Source: an uncultured Saprospiraceae bacterium (GTDB lineage: Bacteria; Bacteroidota; Bacteroidia; Chitinophagales; Saprospiraceae). Taken from it: 53,585 nucleotides of DNA. The stretch lies in contig CALCMJ010000173.1 of assembly GCA_937967615.1 (NCBI GenBank), positions 1 to 53,585 of the forward strand, written 5' to 3'. Below are positions 47,277-53,585 of this stretch, piece by piece. Below the pieces are notes generated by a model. It was not told the origin of the DNA. It searched no databases and saw nothing but the letters and a program-made list of their open reading frames with translations. Made by a program: the position numbers and the translations under genes. Every line of letters begins with the position of its first letter. The stretch's first letter is position 1.

Positions 47277-48448
47277 GCACATTTGAGAGCGATATTACAT
47301 TGGAGTATTATGACTCTGTTCATGCTTGTTCTGAAGTTTGGGATAGCATAGGAGATAATAACCTTTACTGGAAATCCAAGTACTTAAAAGTCCTTGAAAA
47401 GTACCCGGCTAAAAATATGTCTCATATATATGTACTCGTAAAGAGGAAGAACACACTTATTGCGAAGTTCTTATTTCAAAACATATACATTCAACTTTCT
47501 AAAAGTTATGGGGAGCATAATCATAAACTGCGCTTTTCTCAAAAAGTGAAAGAAGGAGCGAAGAAGCTCATTCTTCCGTTTCTAAATTTCCAACTTATAG
47601 TAAGTGGCAATGCGCTTTTAACAGGAAACTATGGGCATTTTTTTTCTCCAGGAATAGAATTGAAGGAACAGGTAGATATCGTCTCTAATGTTACAGAGGA
47701 ATACAGAAAATACTTCAGTAAGAATTTTAAAAAACCTAGCGGTATTCTTCTTAAAGATATAAAGAAGGACATAGATGTATATTCAAACGTTTTAGGTCAA
47801 AATCAATTTTCAAATTTTCAGGTAGAACCCAAAATGAAGATGAAAATTGATCCAACATGGAATTCATTTGACGACTACCTATCAGCAATAAAGTCTAAGT
47901 ACCGGGTGCGCGTACGCAGAGCTAAGAAAAAGCTTGGAGATATTACACACAGGAAATTAGAGGGAGAAGAAATTCAAAAATATGCTGCTAAGATGTATGC
48001 CTTATATATGGAGACGGCGGGAGGCGCTGGATTTAATCTTTTCTTTTTAGATGATTATTATTTTGCAGGAATGGCTTTGGAACTTCCGCAGGATGTGAGA
48101 TTAGTGGGTGTGTTTAGGGGAGAAGAGATGTTAGGTTTTTATACTCTGATCAAAGCTGGGACAGAGTTAGATGCTCACTTTTTAGGTTATAGTATAAAAC
48201 ATAATCAAGAACATCAGATTTATCTCAATATGCTCTACTTTATGATAGAGGATGCAATTGAAGCAAACGCAACTATGCTACATATGTCTAGGACGGCACT
48301 AGAAATTAAATCTTCAGTAGGGGCAAGACCACAGCAGCTGGAACTTTATGTCAAGCATTACAGCAAGCCACTCAACGCAATTGTAAAGCAGTTATTGAAG
48401 ATAACGGTACCAGAAGTTAAGTGGTTAGAACGATCTCCCTTTAAATAA
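47273..48448 (+). CDS. GNAT/FemAB-like acyltransferase
   Basis: GTG 47273 overlaps the previous stop (GTGA), indicating translational coupling. The 391-residue cytosolic protein shows the double-GNAT plan of the BioF2-like/FemAB group: an N-terminal half with EVWDSIGDNNLYWKSKYLKVLEK, and a C-terminal half with SFDDYLSAIKSKYRVRVRRAKKKL (about 198-222; typical of the 'kyR..irra.k.l' block), then VGVFRGEEMLGFYTLI and LDAHFLGYSIKHNQEHQIYLNMLYFMIEDAI. Such proteins transfer acyl or aminoacyl groups to cell-wall, sugar or lipid acceptors. Acceptor unknown. Confidence 0.75.
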   Translation: MSTFESDITLEYYDSVHACSEVWDSIGDNNLYWKSKYLKVLEKYPAKNMSHIYVLVKRKNTLIAKFLFQNIYIQLSKSYGEHNHKLRFSQKVKEGAKKLILPFLNFQLIVSGNALLTGNYGHFFSPGIELKEQVDIVSNVTEEYRKYFSKNFKKPSGILLKDIKKDIDVYSNVLGQNQFSNFQVEPKMKMKIDPTWNSFDDYLSAIKSKYRVRVRRAKKKLGDITHRKLEGEEIQKYAAKMYALYMETAGGAGFNLFFLDDYYFAGMALELPQDVRLVGVFRGEEMLGFYTLIKAGTELDAHFLGYSIKHNQEHQIYLNMLYFMIEDAIEANATMLHMSRTALEIKSSVGARPQQLELYVKHYSKPLNAIVKQLLKITVPEVKWLERSPFK

Positions 48449-48470
48449 AAGAATTGAGCAGATTTCCTTT

Positions 48471-48830
48471 CTAATAGTTGAGTGAACTGCCAAGTCGCTC
48501 ACTCATTTCACGCCATTGCACAAGTTTTTCTACATGCTGGGTGTTGTAGAAATCGTCTGCTTGCAAGGAAAGTTCTTCTAGATGTAGATTTTCATCTGTA
48601 TTATATGCTAAGAGATTTGGATTATAGGTATTTGAATTGTAGTACACTAAAGAAATGACTGCAATAAGAGCAATAAGACTAGAGGCAATTGCTAATGACC
48701 TATAAAGGGAAACTTGTTTTTTTTGAATCTTGCGATCTATTTTTCTTTCAAGTTTATCCCATAGATAATCTGGAGTTTTTTCTTCTGCAGTTTCTGCTGA
48801 ATTTCTTATTTGATCTTCAAAATTATTCAT
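48471..48830 (-). CDS. Short anti-sigma factor-like membrane protein
   Basis: The 119-residue protein has a cytosolic N-terminus (NNFEDQIRNSAETAEEKTPDYLWDKLERKIDRKIQKK, about 1-38) with the 'P..lW..le.ki' pattern of Bacteroidota anti-sigma proteins, one membrane helix (SLAIASSLIALIAVISLVYY, about 45-64) and a small extracytoplasmic tail (about 65-119). It begins 2 nt after the ECF sigma gene's stop. It should hold the sigma factor at the membrane. The extracytoplasmic part is short, so the release signal is not obvious. Confidence 0.75.
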   Translation of the reverse strand: MNNFEDQIRNSAETAEEKTPDYLWDKLERKIDRKIQKKQVSLYRSLAIASSLIALIAVISLVYYNSNTYNPNLLAYNTDENLHLEELSLQADDFYNTQHVEKLVQWREMSERLGSSLNY

Positions 48831-48832
48831 GT

Positions 48833-49375
48833 CTATGCAAAATTATATAAGTGTTTTTTTTTAATTATTTCCTGTAGTCGTTTTCTCGCCTGAATCAGTT
48901 GAGATTTAGATGTATTAATACTGATGTTAAGTATTTCTGCGATCTCTCTGTGCTTGTATCCTTCTATCACGTACATATTAAAAACTGTCCTGTATCCAGT
49001 AGGTAAAATTTCCAATATTTTAAGAAGTTGTTGGTAATCGATATTTTGATCATATGTCACCTCATACTTTATATCTACATTACTCAACTCTAATGTCATT
49101 GAGAAATTATTATTTTTTCTTAAATGCATCAGAGATTCGTTTACCATTATTCTGCGCATCCATCCTTCAAAGCTTCCTGCACCGGAGTACGATTTTATTT
49201 TTGATAGAATTTTATAAAATCCCTCTATAAAGACATCTTCAGCGTCGGCTGTATTTTTAACATAACGCCTGCAGACACTAAGCAGAAAAGGGCTGTGTTT
49301 CTTGTACAAAACCTCCTGCATTTTTCTGTCGCCGGTCTTTAGCCCTTCTATTATATGTTCTTGCTCATAGGTCAA
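48833..49375 (-). CDS. ECF-type RNA polymerase sigma factor
   Basis: The 180-residue protein starts at TTG 49375; no ATG in frame precedes the region 2 helix. Region 2 (about 20-85) includes HSPFLLSVCRRYVKNTADAEDVFIEGFYKILSKI and SFEGWMRRIMVNESLMHLRK; region 4 (about 115-170) includes LPTGYRTVFNMYVIEGYKHREIAEILNISINTSKSQLIQARKRL with a clear HTH. It directs RNA polymerase to a small regulon, controlled by the adjacent anti-sigma protein. No autoregulated promoter sequence was recognised upstream. Confidence 0.9.
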   Translation of the reverse strand: MTYEQEHIIEGLKTGDRKMQEVLYKKHSPFLLSVCRRYVKNTADAEDVFIEGFYKILSKIKSYSGAGSFEGWMRRIMVNESLMHLRKNNNFSMTLELSNVDIKYEVTYDQNIDYQQLLKILEILPTGYRTVFNMYVIEGYKHREIAEILNISINTSKSQLIQARKRLQEIIKKKHLYNFA

Positions 49376-49498
49376 AGGAATCGCTTTTGATATTTAGATG
49401 TAGAATTTTAAGTTTTTGGTGTTTAAGGTTCAATATATTTTTAAAATAGAACTAATCTATTGGATAAGCAAGAATCGTAAGTTCCGCTGTGAAAAATT

Positions 49499-49506
49499 TA
49501 TATTTG
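49499..49506 (+). promoter_or_regulatory. -7 promoter box before lysA
   Basis: TATATTTG matches TAnnTTTG exactly, 27 nt before the ATG at 49534. No TTG element lies at 17-23 nt; TTCCG is the closest sequence. Confidence 0.5.
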
Positions 49507-49533
49507 GCAGCTTATTGAGCAAATTCATGTATT

Positions 49534-50745
49534 ATGATACCAGAAAGTACCTTATTAGCACTTGTAGATAGATTTGACTGTCCCTTATATGTGTACGACA
49601 GTGAGAAGATAAGACAACAATATGACCGACTTCAAAATGCCTTTAGCTATACATCAGTAAAGATTAATTATGCGTGTAAGGCTCTGACGAATATTAATAT
49701 TTTAAAATTCATCAGAGATCTTGGGTCAGGATTAGACACCGTATCTATTCAGGAAGTCAAATTAGGCTTACGAGCAGGGTACAAGCAAAAGGACATAATT
49801 TATACACCTAATTGTGTGTCACTTGAAGAATTAGAGCTTGCTGTAGAATTAGGAGTGCGTATCAATATTGATAATTTGTCAATCCTAGAGCAGTTTGGCC
49901 AAAAGTATCCAGACTATCCTGTCTGCGTGCGCATAAATCCACATATCATGGCAGGAGGAAACTCAAAGATCATGACTGGACATATTGATTCAAAGTTTGG
50001 TATATCCATCCATCAATTACCGCATATATTGCGAATAGTAAAGGCGACAAATCTTAAAATAGAAGGATTACATATGCATACTGGGTCAGATATTCTAGAT
50101 CCAATGGTATTTGTGCGTGCTTCTGAGATATTATTTAAGGCGGCTATGGAGTTCAAGGATTTAGATTATCTAGATTTTGGAAGTGGGTTTAAGGTATCGT
50201 ATAAAGAGGGTGGTGAGGCAACAGATATTGAAGATCTTGGAGACAAAATAAGTGTAGCGTTTGAGAATTTTTGTAAAGAGTATGGAAAAGATCTCACCCT
50301 TATGTTTGAGCCAGGAAAATATCTAGTAAGTGAGTCTGGGTCTTTTCTGGTTAAGGTGAATGTAATTAAGCAGACTACATCAACCGTATTTGCGGGAATA
50401 GATTCAGGACTTAATCACTTGATCAGGCCTATGTTTTATGAAGCCTACCATCACATTTCCAATCTATCTAATCCATCCGGAAAACCAAGGTTTTATACGG
50501 TGGTAGGATATATATGTGAGACGGACACCTTTGCTGTGAATAGGAAAATACCAGAAGTCAGGGAAGGAGATATACTCCGCTTTCATAACGCCGGTGCGTA
50601 TTGTTTTTCAATGGCATCAAATTATAATTCAAGGTATCGTCCTGCGGAGGTGTTTTATATAAATGGAGAAAGCCATTTGATCAGAGAAAGAGAAACAATG
50701 GAAGATATATTGGCAAGACAGATAGAGTTAGATATCTTTAACTAA
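49534..50745 (+). CDS. lysA: Diaminopimelate decarboxylase
   Basis: The 403-residue PLP enzyme makes lysine from meso-diaminopimelate. The N-terminal TIM barrel carries the PLP-binding Lys49 in INYACKALTN, plus LHMHTGSDILD (about 182-192) and LDFGSGFKVSY. MFEPGKYLVSESGSFLVKV and the second-domain motifs GYICETDTFAVNRKIP (substrate Cys/Glu) and GAYCFSMASNYNSRYRPAEV are intact. Length is normal. The start at 49534 places the first strand correctly. It is 13 nt upstream of valS and probably co-transcribed. Confidence 0.92.
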   Translation: MIPESTLLALVDRFDCPLYVYDSEKIRQQYDRLQNAFSYTSVKINYACKALTNINILKFIRDLGSGLDTVSIQEVKLGLRAGYKQKDIIYTPNCVSLEELELAVELGVRINIDNLSILEQFGQKYPDYPVCVRINPHIMAGGNSKIMTGHIDSKFGISIHQLPHILRIVKATNLKIEGLHMHTGSDILDPMVFVRASEILFKAAMEFKDLDYLDFGSGFKVSYKEGGEATDIEDLGDKISVAFENFCKEYGKDLTLMFEPGKYLVSESGSFLVKVNVIKQTTSTVFAGIDSGLNHLIRPMFYEAYHHISNLSNPSGKPRFYTVVGYICETDTFAVNRKIPEVREGDILRFHNAGAYCFSMASNYNSRYRPAEVFYINGESHLIRERETMEDILARQIELDIFN

Positions 50746-50758
50746 AGAAACTGGAAAT

Positions 50759-53383
50759 ATGGAATTATTATCAAAGTATGACCCAAAAGATGTAGAGGAA
50801 AAGTGGTACGCCCATTGGATGGAAAAGAATTATTTCCATTCGACTCCAGATGATAGGGAGGCGTTTTCTATTGTGATACCACCACCCAATGTTACAGGTG
50901 TCTTGCACATGGGTCATATGTTAAACAATACAATACAGGATATTCTTATAAGGAAGGCACGTATTGACGGCAAGAATGCCTGTTGGGTGCCAGGAACAGA
51001 TCATGCATCTATTGCTACAGAAGCAAAGGTGGTACGTATGTTAAGAGCAGAGGGGATAAAGAAGTCTGACCTGACGCGTGATGAGTATATGGAGCGAGCG
51101 TGGGAGTGGAAGGAGAAGTATGGAGGTATCATATTGCAACAGCTAAAGAAGCTAGGCGCTTCGTGCGACTGGGAACGTACTGCGTTTACGATGGATGAGG
51201 TTCGTTCAAAGGCAGTATATAAAGTATTTGTTGATCTCTATAAGAAGGATAAATTGTACAGAGGTTTGCGAATGGTGAATTGGGATCCAGAGGCGCAGAC
51301 GGTGTTATCAAATGAAGAGGTACTTTATGAAGAAGAAAATTCACACTTGTACCATGTAAAATACAAGTTAAAAGATAAGGATGGGTTTATCACCATTGCG
51401 ACCACACGACCTGAAACTATTTTAGGAGATTCAGCGGTTGCAGTTTCCCCAGAGGATCCCCGCTATACGAGTTTAAAAGGGACAAAAGTAATTGTGCCAT
51501 TAGTAAATAGAGAGGTACCACTTATTTTTGATGATTATGTAGATGTAGAATTTGGAACGGGCGCTTTAAAAGTGACTCCAGCGCACGACATTAATGATTA
51601 TGAAATAGGGAAGAGACACGGCTTAGAAGTCATTGATGTTTTTAATGACAATGGGACTATAAGTGAGGCGGGTCAATTGTATGTGGGTCAGGACAGATTT
51701 GCGGTACGTAAGGCGATTGTAAAAGAGCTCAAGGAGTTAGGACAAATAGATAAGATTGAAGAGTACAGACATTCAGTGGGTAGGTCTGAGCGTACAAACT
51801 CAGTGGTAGAGCCAAAATTATCTTTACAATGGTATGTAAATATGCCGTCTCTAGCAAAGCCAGCATTAGATGCGGTTATGACAGGCGAGGTTGAGTTCTT
51901 TCCAGAAAAATATAAGAATACATATAGGCATTGGTTAGACAATGTGCGAGACTGGTGTATTTCCAGACAGCTTTGGTGGGGACATAGGATACCAGCATGG
52001 TATTATAAGGACGAGGTATTTGTGGCAGAAGAATTTGAAGAGGCGTATGCTGAAGCGAAGGCGAAGTTTCCTGACATTCAGAAAGAGGATTTAAAGCAAG
52101 ACGAGGATGTTCTAGATACTTGGTTTTCATCTTGGTTATGGCCAATATCAGTATTTGATGGATTCGAATCTAGAGAGGAATTAGAATACTACTATCCTAC
52201 ATCAGTTTTAGTGACAGGGTGGGATATTATTTTTCTTTGGGTTGCGAGGATGATCATGGCTGGCTACGAATGGGAAAATACGTTTCCGTTCAAGCATGTC
52301 TATTTCACAGGCATGGTAAAAGACCAACAAAGGCGGAAGATGAGTAAATCCTTAGGGAACTCTCCGGATGCACTTGGCTTGATAGAAAAATTTGGCGCTG
52401 ACGGGGTTCGTTTTGGTATGATGTCATGTTCGCCGGCTGGAGGAGATTTGCTGTTTGATGAGGCTTTGTGTGACCAAGGCAAGAAGTTTTGCAATAAGAT
52501 ATGGAATGCTCTACGCTTTGTGAAAGGCTGGACAGTTTCTGAGAATGTAGAGCAGACAGATTCAGATAAATTTGCAATCCAATGGTTTGAGAATAAATTA
52601 GGCGAAGTACATGCTTTGAATACTAGGAGCTTTGAAACATATAGGCTCTCTGAGGTGCTGAAAACTTTATATTCATTTATTTGGGACGATTTCTGTTCTT
52701 GGTATTTGGAAATGATTAAGCCAGAAACAGGTGAGATTAATAAAGAGACTTACGAGAAGACAATGTTCTTCTTTTCAGAATTATGTATTCTATTGCATCC
52801 CTTCATGCCATTTATTACTGAAGAGGTATGGCATATCCTTAAAGATAGGAAGGACGGTGATGATTGTATCGTAAGTTCTTCAGCTCAATTAGCTGAAGTG
52901 GATAAGAATATATTGAAGGAAGTGGATGGGCTTTATGATGTAGTCAAAAACATCAGAGACATAAAGAACAAGAATGGTATATCAAGAGCTGATACGTTAG
53001 AGTTTTTTGCTTTAAAGAATCCAAATACGGAAAGGCTTGCAGATAATCAAGGTTGGAAATCTGTTGTTTCTAAACTAGCACTTGTAAGCGATGTTGTTTT
53101 AGTGGATGAAAATTATAGCGAGGGTGTTTCTTTTATAAGTGGTACAGATAAGTTTTTTGTCTTGTTGAATAAAGAAGTAGATGTGGAGGCAGAAACGATA
53201 AAACTTGAGGAGGAACTTAAATATCAAGAAGGCTTTGTAAAGTCTGTTTCTAAGAAGTTAGAGAATGAGAATTTTGTAGGGAAGGCTCCTGCGGCGGTTG
53301 TGGATAATGAAAAGAAGAAACTCGCAGATGGTCTTGAGCGTATTAAACAAATAAAAGACTCTTTGATCAACTTAAAGAAGTAA
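50759..53383 (+). CDS. valS: Valine--tRNA ligase
   Basis: The 874-residue class Ia synthetase charges tRNA-Val. HIGH-type motif HMGH is at residues 50-53 (NVTGVLHMGHMLNN), the CP1 editing domain is present (about 190-340, TTRPETILGDSAVAV), and KMSKS is at 527-531 (RRKMSKSLGNSPDAL). The anticodon-binding domain follows, then a C-terminal coiled coil (about 805-874; EELKYQEGFVKSVSKKLENENF). No active-site change was seen, and the length is usual. It is second in the lysA-valS unit and ends at a strong terminator. Confidence 0.95.
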   Translation: MELLSKYDPKDVEEKWYAHWMEKNYFHSTPDDREAFSIVIPPPNVTGVLHMGHMLNNTIQDILIRKARIDGKNACWVPGTDHASIATEAKVVRMLRAEGIKKSDLTRDEYMERAWEWKEKYGGIILQQLKKLGASCDWERTAFTMDEVRSKAVYKVFVDLYKKDKLYRGLRMVNWDPEAQTVLSNEEVLYEEENSHLYHVKYKLKDKDGFITIATTRPETILGDSAVAVSPEDPRYTSLKGTKVIVPLVNREVPLIFDDYVDVEFGTGALKVTPAHDINDYEIGKRHGLEVIDVFNDNGTISEAGQLYVGQDRFAVRKAIVKELKELGQIDKIEEYRHSVGRSERTNSVVEPKLSLQWYVNMPSLAKPALDAVMTGEVEFFPEKYKNTYRHWLDNVRDWCISRQLWWGHRIPAWYYKDEVFVAEEFEEAYAEAKAKFPDIQKEDLKQDEDVLDTWFSSWLWPISVFDGFESREELEYYYPTSVLVTGWDIIFLWVARMIMAGYEWENTFPFKHVYFTGMVKDQQRRKMSKSLGNSPDALGLIEKFGADGVRFGMMSCSPAGGDLLFDEALCDQGKKFCNKIWNALRFVKGWTVSENVEQTDSDKFAIQWFENKLGEVHALNTRSFETYRLSEVLKTLYSFIWDDFCSWYLEMIKPETGEINKETYEKTMFFFSELCILLHPFMPFITEEVWHILKDRKDGDDCIVSSSAQLAEVDKNILKEVDGLYDVVKNIRDIKNKNGISRADTLEFFALKNPNTERLADNQGWKSVVSKLALVSDVVLVDENYSEGVSFISGTDKFFVLLNKEVDVEAETIKLEEELKYQEGFVKSVSKKLENENFVGKAPAAVVDNEKKKLADGLERIKQIKDSLINLKK

Positions 53384-53414
53384 TATTTAAATACTATCTG
53401 TTTGATGAAATACA

Positions 53415-53452
53415 ATAAAAAAAGCCCCGATGTAAACATCAGGGCTTTTTTC
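53415..53452. terminator. Bidirectional terminator after valS
   Basis: A-run, AAAGCCC-C-GATGT, AA, ACATC-A-GGGCTTT then TTTT: a long stem with A- and T-runs between valS (stop 53383) and the convergent partial gene (stop 53469-53471). Confidence 0.85.
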
Positions 53453-53468
53453 TTTGGAAGATAAAGTC

Positions 53469-53585
53469 TTATTTCTGAACGACAATCTTTTGGGATTTCA
53501 TTCCTTCTTCTGTTCTCACATTTAAGATGTACACGCCATTAGGTACATCACTAATATTTAATACAATCGATCCAACTTGGACAGG
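53469..53585 (-). CDS. C-terminal end of a T9SS type A cargo gene
   Basis: The minus-strand frame is open to the window edge and stops with TAA at 53471-53469, giving the last 38 residues: PVQVGSIVLNISDVPNGVYI, then LNVRTEEGMKSQKIVVQK. The DVPNGVYILNV...KIVVQK end is a type A sorting tail ('l..G.Y.l.......kkivi..'). The rest of the gene lies past the window, so its body is unknown. Confidence 0.75.
   Translation of the reverse strand, partial: PVQVGSIVLNISDVPNGVYILNVRTEEGMKSQKIVVQK

Overview
The window is a low-GC, gene-dense piece of a Bacteroidota chromosome. Three things point there: (i) eleven proteins carry type IX secretion (T9SS) C-terminal sorting domains, ten of type A and one of the gliding-motility/CHU_C type B; (ii) recognisable promoters follow the Bacteroidota pattern TTG-N17..23-TAnnTTTG, and genes lack strong Shine-Dalgarno sites; (iii) many families are typical of the phylum (DUF4252, DUF4846, DUF2911, DUF6438, DUF6624, GEVED). 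A Saprospiria-like marine lineage is my best guess, but the window has no rRNA or marker set to prove it. I see no tRNA, rRNA, CRISPR, insertion sequence, prophage or plasmid origin.

Layout. 1-4172: an incomplete gene end, small membrane or lipoprotein genes of unknown role, and a lipoprotein of the endonuclease/exonuclease/phosphatase fold. 4173-4654: a GC-rich interspersed repeat and a probable small RNA with its own terminator. 4655-17658: a secreted-protein zone with a large T9SS endonuclease I, three tandem T9SS cargo genes, a TPR protein, a DUF6624-like protein, a giant T9SS cargo and a CHU_C cargo. 17917-25724: a TonB-C-like lipoprotein, an SRPBCC membrane protein, a phosphate-uptake pair (OprP-like porin and NptA-like Na/Pi cotransporter) behind a strikingly Pho-box-like promoter, a VOC protein, DUF4846 and DUF4252 proteins. 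25830-28110: an acidic/basic secreted protein with three SHOCT-like repeats, a mini-lipoprotein and an HMA-MauE fusion. 28111-28721: a compact transcription unit (promoter, 23-codon basic ORF, terminator). 28722-34519: more T9SS cargo, a second TonB-C-like protein, BioY and DUF2911.

34717-42887 is one long minus-strand run: PIG-L deacetylase, a 43-residue membrane protein, a sodium:solute symporter, a secreted beta-helix protein, a membrane-anchored AraC regulator and a GIN-domain protein. The first three are translationally coupled or 1 nt apart. The AraC gene is bracketed by a perfect 17-bp inverted repeat upstream and three 11-bp direct repeats about 21 bp apart downstream, which suggests local regulation.

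43057-53585: small Cys-rich membrane protein (NqrM-like), MazG, DUF6438 lipoprotein, the ArsS radical SAM/AhpD-like pair, a pyrophosphatase-fold lipoprotein that seems to have lost its catalytic residues, overlapped by a GNAT/FemAB-like gene, an ECF sigma/anti-sigma pair, lysA, valS, and the end of another T9SS cargo gene.

Most of the content is ordinary Bacteroidota secretome and housekeeping. The items most likely to be new are the small RNA at 4397-4531, the short transcription unit at 28174-28363, the regulatory repeats around the AraC gene, the Pho-box-like promoter, and the SHOCT-repeat secreted protein.
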